From contig JAOTOM010002916.1 of assembly GCA_034440615.1 (NCBI GenBank), forward strand, positions 59,982 to 123,981: a stretch of 64,000 nucleotides of DNA, given 5' to 3'. Every line of letters begins with the position of its first letter. Position 1 is the stretch's first letter. A program made the position numbers and the translations under genes. The notes under the pieces were generated by a model that searched no databases, had not been told where the DNA came from, and saw only the letters and a list, made by a program, of their open reading frames with translations. Source of the DNA: Ashinkailepas kermadecensis (taxonomy: Eukaryota; Arthropoda; Thecostraca; Neolepadidae). This document shows, in pieces, positions 46,540 through 60,690 of the stretch.

Positions 46540-48257
46540 TATGAATGTTGCTGGAGCCTCAAGGTAATGCGTACAAAAGGTATGCAATTTTGTATTCTCA
46601 TCAGTCTCGAAACAGCGTCACTACACAGGAACGTCACACCTTTATTTATTCTTCATAGCGTGACGCCGGGAAACAGGTGGAAGATTACGAGCCATGTTGC
46701 TTTTGCAATGTGCAACGTTTGTGTTGCCCGAAGAGAAAATTGGTGCTTCAAAGCAGGCTAAGCAACGACATTTTTAAAGGCTGGTGTTGAAGATATAAAA
46801 GTTGAAGTTCCAGCCCATGGCTGTAGCTGCAGCCGTGGTTGACTGTATGGCTTGATATCTCGCAAAATACGTGTTGACGTAAATGAGTGGGTTGCTGACC
46901 ATTGAAGAGATTACTGCATGATTGGGAGCAACTTCCCTTGCTTTACTTCACCGCCCAGTGAAACGCTATATATAGCGCTTGACTGGATTCGGAACTGGAT
47001 TTGCTGACATCGCGACAGTCGATCTGTGTATACCGGATCTAATGGCGCGATGTCAGCAAAATCCCGTTGCCAGACTCAACTGCCGGAGCGGCCGTTGGCA
47101 GTGGCGCCGACGCCGAAGGTCCTGGGCGCCACTGTCTGTTGGACGCCGGGCTTTCACACCATTGTGACGTGTTTGTCGCCGCCCAGGACAGAAGCCACAT
47201 AGCTAACCGCGTCGTCCAGGTGCCCACGTCCCGGCTCCGTCGTCATTTCCCGTAATGCAACAGCGCATATATCGAATAAACAGAGCGACAATCGGCGACG
47301 CGCAGGCTCGCCGCGGCCGCCGCCGCCGTCGCCGGTCTGTTTTCCCGGCGCCGAGCAGTGCGCCGGCAGATTCGATAAGGCCGCCGTGCGAGGCGCTGTC
47401 GTCGACAGCGACGGGGTCGGCGGCGGCGGGGTCAGCGGCGGCGGGGTCAGCGGCGGCGTGGCGCTGACGCAGCCCAGATTGATGCCGGGCTGAGTGGTGC
47501 CGCGCGACACTGACAGTTCATCTGTTGGCCAGATACCGGGAAAAACGGCCGCCGAATCGCGGCGACGCGGCTCATTTTCTGATGAGGCCATCCCACAAAT
47601 GTCGCCGTCCGACATGCGACCACGGTTGGAGCCGAGCCGGCCGTGACAGCCCGCCACGGACAGGCGACGGCCGGCCATTTGTCCGTGACTTGCATACCGG
47701 GCAGTTCTCCGGAGGGTCTCTTAAACGGAATGCCAATGTTCGGCGGGACGCCTGCGCTCGAACAGGAGCGTCTTCCATCGAGATAGGATGTAATGACCAT
47801 GGAGTGTTCATCATGCCGCGGAATAATTCTGGTCGACGAGCTCCTGCCGCACTGATATGCCTTAAACGGATCCGCCCGTCCGTTGTCTGTCGCAGGCGTA
47901 ATCTCCATTCACCAATATATTCATCTACTCACCGGGCCCAATATTTCGGAAGGAACTGTTGGTACATAGGTGCTGCAAGCTGACACTTGAATCAGGCGCG
48001 TGTTGAAGACCATTCTACAAGAAACTGGTGAATTCAAGTCTGTACGACCAGCAATAATTATTATCGGACGCCTGACAAACAAGATAAAGTTAATGAACAC
48101 CCAGTACCGCCTGCATAAGAATACTTACATTACTCACTTTCTGCTGTATTTCGTTAAAGCATCACTAATATGCATAGCTGTATTAAGCAAATCAGCTTAC
48201 ATAAACACTACGTGCGCCCCTCACACTTCCCATCAGCTTATGGATGCTCGGCCAGTC
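46540..48257. other. Stretch with a GC-rich block, no gene called
   Basis: A TATA-like CTATATATAGCG at 46967 lies about 60 bp before a strongly GC- and CpG-rich block (47030-47700). Frames there reach 174 codons with proline- and arginine-rich, unrecognised translations. A promoter and exon are conceivable but not supported by motif or splice evidence. Confidence 0.35.
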
Positions 48258-48712
48258 GCTTTATCGGAAGGTTCTTCAGGGAGAAGCCTGCTGGACAGCA
48301 ACAGCGTCTTTGTTGAAAGGATCAGGGAGAGGCCTGCTATAGACAGCAGCAGCGCCTTTGTCGGAAGGATCAGGGAGAAGCCTGCTAGACAGCAGCGTCT
48401 TTGTTGGAAGGATCAGGGAGAAGCCTGCTAGACATCAGCGTCTTTGTCGGAAGGATCAGGGAGAAGCCTGCCAGATAGCAGCAGCCTCTTTGTCGGAAGG
48501 TTCTTCAGGGAGAAGACTGCTAGACAGCAGCAGCGTCGTTGTCGGAAGGATCAGGGAGAAGCCTGATAGACAGCAGCAGCGTCTTTGTCGGAAGGATCAG
48601 GGAGAAGCCTGCTAGACAGCAGCAGCATCTTTGTTGGAAGGATCAGGGAGAAGCCTGTCAGACAGCAGCAGCGCCTTTGTTGTAAGGATTGGGAGAAGCC
48701 TGCTAGGCAGCT
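48258..48712. repeat. 44-49-bp tandem repeat, 10 copies
   Basis: The unit contains GTCTTTGTCGGAAGGATCAG and GGGAGAAGCCTGCTAGACAG, with a variable number of CAG triplets between units, so the length is not constant. Three copies (the first, the fifth and one other) read GGTTCTTCAGGGAG or differ at the join. Confidence 0.93.
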
Positions 48713-48779
48713 GGAGCGTCTCACCGACGTGTGATTGTGCGGAGACACAATGCTTTTGATGACATGCAGTAGATAATGC

Positions 48780-49350
48780 ATAGAGAGGGTGATGTGACGG
48801 GCCCCTAGGCCGACGGGGGGCCCAAGCCGTAGACAAGACCCTTGGTCGGACGGAGGGGTTCAGACTTGTGAAAGAGATGGCCTCCGGCTCGACGGAGACG
48901 GCCCTGGACCGTTGAAGAGGGCCCCTGAGCCGACGGAGAGGACCCCTAGCTGCTGGCTAGAGAGGACCCCAGACCGTCGGAGATAGCCCGAGCCGATGTG
49001 AAGAGCCAATGGGACGACGAAATGGCTTAAGCCGTAAAAAGGGCCCTGGCCTGAAAGAGATGGTCCAAGCTTTTGAACGAGGGGCCTCCGCCTAACAGCG
49101 ATGCCCTGAACCATTAAAGAGGGTCCATGAGGCGCTAGAGAGGGCTTATAGACGCCGAAGAGAACCCCGGACCGTCGGACAGAGCCAATATGAAAGGCTC
49201 TGGGCCGACAGAAGGGGTCCAAGCCGTATAAGAGGCTCCTGGCCTGATGGAGGTGGGGGGGGGAAGCTGTTGGAAGAGGGCTTCCGGACTGACGGAGAAT
49301 GGTCTGAATCGCTAAAGAGAGTCCTTCAGCTGACGGAGAGGGCCCCGGAT
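48780..49350. repeat. Degenerate 25-30-bp quasi-periodic repeat
   Basis: About twenty units built on GAGGGCCCCTGAGCCGACGG with heavy substitution. Its architecture recalls the element at 43.3-45.7 kb, but the sequence is different and no second copy was found here. Confidence 0.75.
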
Positions 49351-50052
49351 GTCTTGCCCGCTCTATCGATGTATACACCCGTACTACGTATTCAATTTAC
49401 ACTTATGCGTCATATCTATCGTCATGTTCCGCGGAAGAGTATGCTTTCCGAAGCTAATGAAATGCCATTCTAGTTAACAGCCGGCTTCAGTTGTGGTGTC
49501 TGGATCAACACAATAATTAACCTTCAATACAACTTACTGAGCTTTGGATTGTTGTTTGAATCAACGGACTCAGTCGATTGGTCGCACAAATACGAGGGGC
49601 AAAAACGCCCCCACATAGACCCGGATTACAAATTCTACATCAATATCACGTGCAGAACATTAACCTTTCTCAAGCGATTTGGAGTGATTCCAAAACATGC
49701 AGTGCAAACATAACGAAACCGACGAATACCAGCACTAGGTATTGCACGATGCTACCTGTAAAACAAACGATGTTTTTTTAGGTCACCCACTCATGCACAA
49801 CAATTTATTTCAGGGGCACTCTGCGAGTGAAGGGGCACTAATATCCGGGGGTACCGAAACCTTGGATGGCACTACCTTGGCAAAGTCCTGAATCTGCCAC
49901 TGTGCAGGGTTGCCCTGCACAAACCTGTAGTCATGGCTACTCTGCAGATTGCTACTCTTCAGGGTACCCAGAATTTCACAAATAAAGCCAATGTAGGGGA
50001 GGAAGTGCCAGGGCGTCCAGGGGAGAGTAAATGCTTCTCACAAGGTTCGAAG
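49351..50052. other. Stretch without a recognisable gene
   Basis: A hAT-end-like CCTGAATCTGCCACTG lies at 49888-49903, but no matching left end was found. A pair of TGCAGGGTTGCCCTGCA-type words follows. Confidence 0.45.
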
Positions 50053-50379
50053 TTAAAGATGTTTGCGCATTTCGTGCAAAATATACTCTAGAGAACGTCC
50101 AGAAATCCCATGTTCTGCCAACTTATGGAGTAAATAACAGCTCAAGCTATCAATTGTAGCGCGGCATACTGCGCATTTAAAGAAAATCGATGCATGCTCA
50201 TGGGCATACATCGACACAAATGAAAATACCGGCTGTAGCCGGTCAGCATATACCTGTGGCGCCGGCTGGGCAGGCATACTCTCCATGACAATGTGTCGGG
50301 ACCTCACTTGCCGATCATGCTGAAGCAGATGGAACGTCTGCCCAGCCGAAACCCAGCATGGTTCCGACTCGGCGAACAT
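50053..50379 (-). CDS. Small ORF with one C2H2 zinc-finger pattern (doubtful gene)
   Basis: A 108-codon frame runs from ATG at 50379 to a stop at 50053. Near the C-terminus, around residues 67-90, it carries FKCAVC followed by HKLAEH. The spacing is Cys-x2-Cys-x12-His-x4-His, which matches the classical C2H2 zinc-finger spacing, with Phe two residues before the first Cys. The canonical Leu before the first His is Tyr. The tail reads GISGRSLEYILHEMRKHL. C2H2 fingers usually bind nucleic acid, and single fingers also occur in transposon proteins. No splice partner, second finger or paralogue is visible. In 64 kb of six-frame translation such a pattern can arise by chance, so this is a weak call; it could be an exon, a transposon relic or nothing. 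Confidence 0.22.
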   Translation of the reverse strand: MFAESEPCWVSAGQTFHLLQHDRQVRSRHIVMESMPAQPAPQVYADRLQPVFSFVSMYAHEHASIFFKCAVCRATIDSLSCYLLHKLAEHGISGRSLEYILHEMRKHL

Positions 50380-50514
50380 GCGTATCCCTGCTACGAATGT
50401 TCGGCATGCCTGGATGGGGCCTGGCTGTGCTCAGGCCCGCAGTCCAGCACACGCGGAGTCCGTCAGCATGCAATCAGCAGAGGTTCCACTGGATAAGCTG
50501 GAACTTAGCATGGA

Positions 50515-50625
50515 ATCACACCAGTCGTGGCCGGATCACTTGGTCATAGCGGCGCGGAAGCGACAAGAATGCCGTGGGTTCGATCCTCACCATGGCCGTG
50601 CGCTTTTACAGAATCCCATGCAGGA
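50515..50625 (+). repeat. tRNA-derived SINE-like sequence
   Basis: A-box-like GGATCACTTGGTCATAGCG at 50533-50551 and B-box-like GGTTCGATCCTCAC at 50577-50590. The T-arm can pair as GTGGG with CTCAC around a TTCGATC loop, and about five acceptor pairs form between GGCCG and the trailing TGGCC. The anticodon arm is unclear, so it is a tRNA relative and not a confident tRNA gene. Confidence 0.6.
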
Positions 50626-51939
50626 TCTTGTGTATGTGAGCTGCAAGGACTACGTTTCAATTTCCTGTAGGAGCCTAGATGGCAGGATAACGCTGCAGGA
50701 CATTCTCGCTAGGGAGTGTCTAAAATACGGAGGGTGAGAGGTATCCGCTGGTCCTTCCGTTACGAAAATCCTGCACAGGTACACTGCCGCTTGCACAACC
50801 AAGGCTATTCACGTGTTCCGGGTTTGAGGGTTCGAGAAGCCGCACCCCTGACCCTGTATATGGGCGCGCATGTAGCAATTAATGCAACACCATCATGGTG
50901 TCGTCCTGCATAATTGCAATGTTCGATGCCCCTCACCACCCTAAGGTGCCTTCCAGATTTCACACGGAATCCTTTGAATTTGCCCACACCCAGAGTCTCC
51001 CTGAAAATCAGGCTTCTAATTAACTTGTCACTTGTCTTGTCACAACTCCAATCATTTGTACAATGGACGGTCGATGAACCGGGGCGTCACCATTCATTGT
51101 GCCCACCGTATTACAGGGGCACTCAACTAGGTACTGTATTGTCATCAATAAATCATCCAGCGCCGCTTTTGCTGAAACGCATGTCTTTCGAAAGGCTGAA
51201 GAAATATTTCCCTCTAGTTCGCAGCCGCCGTTAGCGGTGGTGTTTTCCGCTGGTTTAATTGGGGCTGTATTTTCCTTCCTGACCGAGACCAGGTTATTTT
51301 AGCTGCCATATATTCATATTACATGACTTTTTACATCGGTATAAAATAATGGGAAGCATTCCCGATATGCATTGTAGTTGTAATGTTCTGTAGCAGATGC
51401 AAGAGTCAATTTCTCCCCTTTTAATTCTCAGACAACGTAATCTGAACTGTAGGCTTGTACATATAGTCCACGCCAAGGGTGTCGATTTTTGAAAAACATT
51501 GGGGGGGGGGCGAAATGCCAAAGCACTAGACCCCCCCCCACACCCCAACAAAAAACTCATCGGATTTCGCGCACTATATTTTTAGATCTCAGAAATTTTT
51601 TATTCGACAATGTTTATGTTTATGTTTATTCAGCATCCTCACCAACGGGGAAAATCGTCTAATAACTGGTGAAGTCACATAATTAAAAGAGCAGTGCACA
51701 GTCCATGTCAACATAACAACTCTGAGTAATAGCATGCGACTGCAGTGTCATATAGTGGGCTCGGATCTATCGTCACCGTCACCGTCACTGTTACCCTCCT
51801 CCTCACTCCACACACCAACACACACCGGCTTAAATAAAAATACTTCAGCGATCAGATGCAGGCTAAAACACACCGGCCTTGATGGAGCATCAGAGCACAG
51901 CAGACCTGAACTGTGATGACGAGGGGTGAAAGTATTTCC
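50626..51939. other. Stretch without a recognisable gene
   Basis: Contains a poly-G/poly-C-bounded segment at about 51499-51540 with GTCCACGCCAAG before it, similar to words at 61800-61860 and probably another dispersed repeat. No gene. Confidence 0.45.
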
Positions 51940-52990
51940 TTGGTGCCTAACATTCGGGAGGGGCATTTTTATCTTTAGTACGCCACTGCAGCTGCTCAAC
52001 GTGTTTTTCCGCAGATTGCACGATCGAGAGTAGAAAGGCCCTTCGGATAATTTTCTTTCGGGACCCATTCTGAATTTTCCGGTGCTCTGGTCGATTCGAT
52101 AGAGTCCCCTTGTGGTTTTTGTGGTGAGGTATGTTTTTTGTTTGTAAGCCCCCTGCAGGATATTTTTGGACCCCGGTACGATTCTTCGGGCTCTTGGTGC
52201 GTTTTTTTTTGGTGCCGAAACAGGTTTCTTTTCCGTCGTCCGACGACTTCTTATTTTATGGATCCTTGACGCAATTTTCGTGTCCGCAGGGTGACATTCC
52301 GGGTATATATTGGTTGTTGGGAAGCCAGCTGCAACTTGTGGGGCTCCGGCGCGACGTTTTGGCCCCAGTGAGATTTTCAAGAGAAGCGGCGTGAAATTGT
52401 TTTGATCTAAGTGCGATTTTTTGGGGCCCCGTGGTCACTTCTTGGGATCCCTTGCGCGAGTTTTGGTGGCTTCGACACGTTTTTGGGGGCCCAACAAGTT
52501 TTGTGGGCTTTTGGAGCCATTGTTGAGATCCCAGATTGATTTTCGTGTCTGCACTGTTTTTCATTTCCCCGGCTTCACTTGTTGGGTGATCTCAACGAGA
52601 CTTTTAGAACCCCGGTGGGACCTGTCATGCCTCTAGCGTGATTTTCAGGGGTCCGGGTGAGAATTCGTAGTACCCCCAGTCTTGGCGTGATTTTCAGGAG
52701 GCCCCGGACCGACCATTTGTGGCCCCCGTCGTGATTTTCTTAAACCCCGGCACGACTTTTTTTGCGGCCCCAGCGTGATTTTCAGGGGCCCAGGTGCAAA
52801 CTTTTGAGGCTCCGGCGTCATTATCAGGGGCCCCTGTGCTATTTTTGGGGGCCCCCAATGTGATTCTTCTGAGCCCCGATGCGATTTTTGGTGGACCGAG
52901 TGGGATTTTTAGGGGGCATGGCGCTTTTTTTTCCTGAGCTCGGCGGATTCTTGGGGGCCCCACAACCTGTCAGGGAGGGAGGAAACTGCC
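51940..52990 (+). mobile_element. Partial second copy of the quasi-periodic element
   Basis: Matches about 44411-45690 in the same orientation. Both begin with a TGCGCCACTGC/TACGCCACTGC word and CTGCTCA-CG. Both pass through CGATAATTTTCTTTCG (GGATAATTTTCTTTCG here), CTGAATTTTCCGGTGCTC and TACGATTCTTCGGGCTC. Both end with GGGGGCCCCA-AACCT and a G-rich run. The left half of the long copy is absent. About 220 bp shorter than the corresponding part. Confidence 0.82.
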
Positions 52991-54244
52991 CACAATGCCC
53001 CCTCCCCCATTCGGTATGTCACTATGCCATGTAATGATGCAACATAAGAATCCAGGAATAGTTCATCTGTTTCATCACTCACATGTGATTTCAACTCCCC
53101 AGTTCTCCAGACAGTTTGAGGAAAGTCAAACATCTGCTACGTGGATCAGCAAGGATGGATTATAAGGCAACAGGGGTACCATGGAATTCAGATCACAGTA
53201 GTTATGCTGCAATGCATACCTTCTTCCACAGGCTGCTTTGGAGATGGATGCGCTCCTGAAGTTTGGTCAGGGTTGGAGTTGGAGGTGGATGAAGCAACAC
53301 TGTGAAGGACATAACATGTGGTTCAAAAGACTTCTGTTTACATTAACAATACAGTGGACGAAGTAACATTTTCATGAATTGACTTCTATGGTGTTCTGAG
53401 TGAGTAGGACAATCGAGATGGGTTTCTGTGATATGCATTGTAGAAGCAATGTTACGATGTAGCTTTTATACTCCAGTGGGAATGGTATGGGTTCACTCAT
53501 AAGTGAATTTGCAAACATACTGATATATCAGTTAACATCAATGCAGGGAGCTATATGATTAATATGGTCGATGTGCCCTAAAGCCCAAATAACTAAGTAA
53601 CAATGCAGGGAAGCTGCTGCATAACATTTTGCCCATAAATTAGCTATGATATATGGCATCATACTTCCCATGCTATTTAGAATAGTGAGCTTTATTTTAT
53701 GTGCAAACATCAGTACATTATAAATGTTAATTAAACGTTACACACATCAGTTCCTTACAAGTGTCAGCAATACATTTCCTTTATGCGCTTTAAACATGAT
53801 TCAAGAAAGCACTGTCATCGATTTTAAGCTTCCAAAAAGAGTGGGCCACCTGGTGTTTTTAATGCTATTTGAGTGAATTTTCTGTCTTGTTAGTGAACTG
53901 ACCACCTATTCAGATATAAGTACTTTACCTTTGCCTACTTCTATCATGAAAATGTGTAATTTTCCAATACATTACAAATCACCAGAATAACTTTTTGTCC
54001 ACAACCGGTGCATGCATGTATTTCTATGAATTTATCATATTTATTAATACAAGTGATGTAGATCTGATCTGCAAATGTATAACTCAGAAAATGTCATCAG
54101 CACAGGATTTCATTCCTGAAAATATAGTACTTTCAACATGCTATTGTGCTTTGTGAAGCAATAAGTGGAATGCTCCCATGCAGCATGCAGACGGAGGTTC
54201 ATAACGTGCACCAGGTAGCACACAAAGAGTTATTATTAGTCAAA
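52991..54244. other. AT-rich stretch without a recognisable gene
   Basis: Short frames only; nothing seen. Confidence 0.5.
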
Positions 54245-54775
54245 GGTAACCACACGACAGGTTTTACACCCATTTTACCTCCACGAATCATTCAAAGGTG
54301 CTAGGTTTGGCCTAGTTACGTTAGGCTAGGCTTTTGTTGTAAGTTAGTATATTACACAAAAAAAGATTTTTCTTCAAAAACGGTTCAAGCTAGATTAGGT
54401 TATGTTAGGCTTTTAAGTTGAAAATGTTTGAGAAAAACGTTGTTTGGAAATTGGGCATGAAAAAAATCATTTATTGCATGGAAGGCTAGGCTAGGTTAGA
54501 TTAGGTTATGTTACGTTGCATCTTTTTTTATAATCTGAACATTATTTTTCATCCTATATTACTCAAATCCGAGCCCCTTTCTGGGTGTTATTTTGCTTCA
54601 CAGATGAAAAGTGTGCATCTGCAGAGGAAACGAGCGGTTACATCATGTTCAGCACATTAATAAACACTGCATTAAAAAAAAGAAATTCAAAGAAGTCAGA
54701 GCTTACCATGAGCTCAAAAATTACCCAAAAAGTCAGGTATTATCGCAGTTTAAGGTAACCACAAGACAAGTTTTA

Positions 54776-57139
<2,364 letters not shown>

Positions 57140-58420
57140 TTACACACATTTTACCTCCATGAAGCATACAAAAGGGTTAGGTTTGTTAGGTTAGGCTAGG
57201 CTTTTGTTGTAAGTTAGACAAAAATCATGTGTTGGGAAATAATTTTTTGAAATGATTTTTATACGGAAAAAAATATACATTTCAGGCTAGCTTAGGTTTT
57301 TTAAGTTGAAAATATTTGAGAAAAATGCCTCCAAAATTTCAATTAAAAACAATTAATTTCTTGTATGGCAAGTTAGACTAGCTTGGGTAAGGTTATCTTA
57401 CATCTTAAACATTGTTTTTATGCTATAATACCTCACTCCACACCCTTTTTGGTGATATTTTTACTCCCTATTGAAAAGCATGCATTTGCAGAGGAAAGGC
57501 CACTCAATTTGTGCTTTTAGGTGTTTTACTAATATTTTTTAAGTTAAATTTCCAATGCAATGTTTATGAATGTCACTAAGCTGTCACTAAGCACCACTCG
57601 TTTTCTGTGCAAATGCTTACTTTCCAGGTTATGAACAAAATAACATTAAAAAACGGCCTTTGAGTTAGGTAACATAGCATAAAAAGAAATACATTAAAAA
57701 TGCAACATCACCTAACCTAACCTAGCCGAACTTGACCTTGGAGAAAACAATTTTAAAAACAAAATTGGAAAAATATCAAGCAATTTATTTCCTTGAAATT
57801 TTACAAACGAAAAACCTAACCCAACCTAAACTAACCAAACCAGAATTATTCTGCTTTAAGGTGGCAACAAGACAAGTTCTTACACATGTAAGGTGTTTTA
57901 AGTTGGACATTTTTTGCAAATTTTTTTCTCCAAAATTTAAAAGAAATGGAGCTTTTTTCTTCAAAAGCAGCTTGTGATAGATTAGGTTAGGTTGATTTAG
58001 GGTTTTATTTTTTAAAATATATTGCTTGAAATTTTTAAAACTTGATGTGTTCGTTTTGTTTTTCTCCAAAAACAGGGTTAGGCTAGGTTAGGTTAGGCTA
58101 TGCTGCATTTCTTTTATATTAAAACAAAAATTTATTTTGCCCAATATCACCAAATTCAAAGCCTTTTTTTTGGTGTTCTTTTGCTCACAACCTGAAATGT
58201 AGGCATTTGTACAGAAAATGAGTGGTCCCATCATCTGAGTCACATTCATAAACATTGCATTGAAATGATACATTCCACGAATTTATAAAACACCTTAAAA
58301 CACAAATTTACCACAATGTGTGGTTACAGTTCATCACATTCCTAAACATTGCATTAAAAAAAAAACAAGAAATCAGAATTTACCTTACGCTGTGCATTTA
58401 CCAAAAGGTGTGCCATCTGC

Positions 58421-58838
58421 TGGACGGAAATGCAACACTAGGTTCCCCAATCCTTGGCAGAAAAGCACTAGGAGCAGTGGAATTAAAATATTAATAAAAG
58501 TAAACTAAAAACAGCTCTTCTTCAAGACAAACATGGTAGGTATGTGGTATTAACATAGAAACCCTGAGCACAAATCAGAAAAAGGCATGGACTGGACTTG
58601 TTCAAGATTACCTTCCAAGTTCTTCAAGTACTGTTCCTTTGGGAGTTAAATATCAGCAAGCTATTTATTCACTGTTAAAAATCACACCAATCTATAGATA
58701 CATCAGGTGTGAAGTACAAAAAAACTAATCAGTACGACGGCACCTGAGATTGGCCTCCAGATTAAACACTGCGCGCAATTGCACCACAAATGTCTCACCT
58801 CAGTCACATTTGTCGACCGTAACCGCAAATTTACACTT
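58421..58838. other. Stretch without a recognisable gene
   Basis: AT-rich, nothing seen. Confidence 0.5.
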
Positions 58839-58846
58839 GAGGTGCT

Positions 58847-59466
58847 CACTGGCAGATCTAGCCCACCGGAGTGGCGTACCTAGGAATTGCATCAGGGGAA
58901 GTGTTGAACGGATTTTGGAGGCTGCCAATTCTCCCACTATTTTTTGGTTAAAAGCACCGGGTTTCGACCACTATTTGGTAAAGGGGCCCATTAAAAAAAA
59001 GAAATTAAAATTACAATAATAATTGACAACATAATTTCCTGTGAAGGTGCCCCAGCCTACCTTCACCGTTTATATGTTACCGGATTTTTGTTCTTGTTTA
59101 CCAAAACGTTCACGTTCAACGTCTTGTACCACGTCAACGTTCGTGCACGTGTACACACTGGCGGATCCGATTTTGTCAACTCTTGCTGTAAGCAGAACTT
59201 GAGTAGCATGGAATCCTCGATGTGCATCAGAATTTACTAAGCTACTATACTGGTTTCCCAAAAATTATATTAAAAAAAAATCCCTTTAAAATTGGAGATT
59301 CTTTCATCCAGACGCTATTTTTTTACCCCTGCAAAGGTTACTGCATTTTAATTTAGTTGACTTCTGGTGGTTTCGGGGGGCCAAAAGACACTATGCCCCT
59401 CCCCCTTTTAAGCGCTTCGGGGGGGGGGGGCATGGCCGGAATGTCCCCTCCCTGGATCCGCCAGTG
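58847..59466 (+). mobile_element. 620-bp hAT-type non-autonomous element
   Basis: Starts CACTGGCAGATCTAG and ends CTGGATCCGCCAGTG, an inverted-repeat pair. The perfect 8-bp duplication GAGGTGCT flanks it (58839-58846 and 59467-59474). The interior is colinear with the element at 59831. No coding frame. The 8-bp duplication and CA..TG ends indicate the hAT superfamily. Confidence 0.95.
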
Positions 59467-59474
59467 GAGGTGCT

Positions 59475-59830
59475 GGGATTTCTGTAGCTAGACTTTTATC
59501 TTTCGATGTTACGATTTGGGATGTTCTGAGGAACGTCCGTCACGATTTGTAACATTTCATGCGCGCTAGCGTCTATCAAGTCTCCCCAGACACATTTGGT
59601 GATGGGCTTTGACCTTGTATAACTTACAAGCAGGTGGTTGTCACTTCTGCAGCTGCCATAGACCCATATTTATGAGCTGTGACGTCACGAGTGCGATTGC
59701 CAGGCTGCGGCGAATTTCTCCATCGAATTTGGAATATGGCCGATTTCTGCTCGGGTGCGTCAGTAAATAAGCCTCGGTAAAGCGCCGATAAACTATGTAC
59801 CGCGTTGCCAAGGATTAAGGTTGCAGTTAG
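59475..59830 (+). repeat. Possible degraded SINE between the two hAT-type elements
   Basis: About 59625-59715 resembles a tRNA-derived SINE reading GTGACGTCACGAGTGCGATTGCC, where the B-box would be GGTTCGATTCC. The opposite-strand translation contains GNRTRD, a peptide commonly produced by such repeats. The A-box is poorly preserved. The rest of the interval is unremarkable. Confidence 0.33.
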
Positions 59831-60519
59831 CACTGGCGGATCTAGCCCACCGGTTTGGGGAGGGGGCAACTTTCGGTTTTTGGCGTCAACCCCCCCTCCC
59901 CCCAGTGGCGTACCTAGGAATTGCATCAGAGGAGGGGTCGAACGGATTTGGAGGATGCCCATTCTCCCACGGTTTTTGGTCGAGAGCACCGGATTTCGAC
60001 CACTATTTGGCAAAGGGACCCATTTTTAAAATAATAATTAAAATTAAAATAAAATAAAAAGTAAAATAATAATTGACAACATGATTTCCTGTGTAGGGGC
60101 CCCAGCCTACCTCCACCGTTTCTATGTTACTGGATTTTTGTTCTTATTTACCAAAACGTTCACGCTCACGTTCAACGTCTTGTACCACGTCAATGTTCGT
60201 GCACGTGGACACTGGTGGATCCGATTTTGTCAACTCTTGCTGTAAGCAGAACTTGAGCAGCATGGAACCCTCGATGTGTGTCGGAATCCACTATGCTACT
60301 ATACTGGCTTCCAAACAACTATATTTAAAACAATCCTTTAAAATTGTAGATTCTTTCATCCAGACGCTATTTTTTTACCTCGGCAAAAGTTACTGCATTT
60401 TAATTTAGTTGACTTCTGTTGGTTTCGGGGGGCCCAAAAGACACTATGCCCCCGCCCCCATTTTAAGCGCTTCGGGGTGGGGGCATGACCGGAATGGCCC
60501 CTCCCTGGATCCGCCAGTG
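59831..60519 (+). mobile_element. 689-bp hAT-type non-autonomous element, sibling of 58847
   Basis: Starts CACTGGCGGATCTAG and ends CTGGATCCGCCAGTG. It is flanked by the perfect 8-bp duplication GCAGTTAG (59823-59830 and 60520-60527). About 70 bp longer than its sibling, partly because of extra sequence near the left end including CAACTTTCGG and a C-run. No coding frame. Confidence 0.95.
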
Positions 60520-60604
60520 GCAGTTAGCGTGTTCAATATGCGTGATGACACGCAGTAAGGTTCCTACCTAATGTAAAGATTCAAAATAGTGCGGTTGAAA
60601 AAGG

Positions 60605-60690
60605 AAAGTTATTGGAGAGATTCGAACCCGCCACCTCTGGGTCTCGAGTTTGAGTTCATACCTCTGCGCCACACTGCTGGGGGTAACCAC
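60605..60690 (-). repeat. tRNA-like SINE head on the minus strand
   Basis: On the minus strand an A-box TGGCGCAGAGGT (60660-60671) and B-box GGGTTCGAATCTC (60617-60629) lie about 40 bp apart, a good internal RNA polymerase III promoter. The T-arm pairs imperfectly (GCGGG against CTCTC), so a working tRNA is unlikely. It may be a SINE or a decayed tRNA gene, possibly of leucine type. Confidence 0.6.

Noticed and set aside
46960..47060. TATA promoter at 46967
   Set aside because: CTATATATAGCG stands before a CpG-rich block, but there is no initiator, exon or product to support it.
49888..49903. hAT right end CCTGAATCTGCCACTG
   Set aside because: No partner left end or 8-bp duplication could be found within the preceding sequence.
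51471..51545. Shared GTCCACGCCA/GTCGATTT words with 61800-61860
   Set aside because: Probably another dispersed repeat, but the matching stretch is too short and rearranged to define an element.
60605..60690. Functional tRNA gene
   Set aside because: A and B boxes are good, but the T-stem and acceptor stem do not pair well. SINE or decayed tRNA is more likely.
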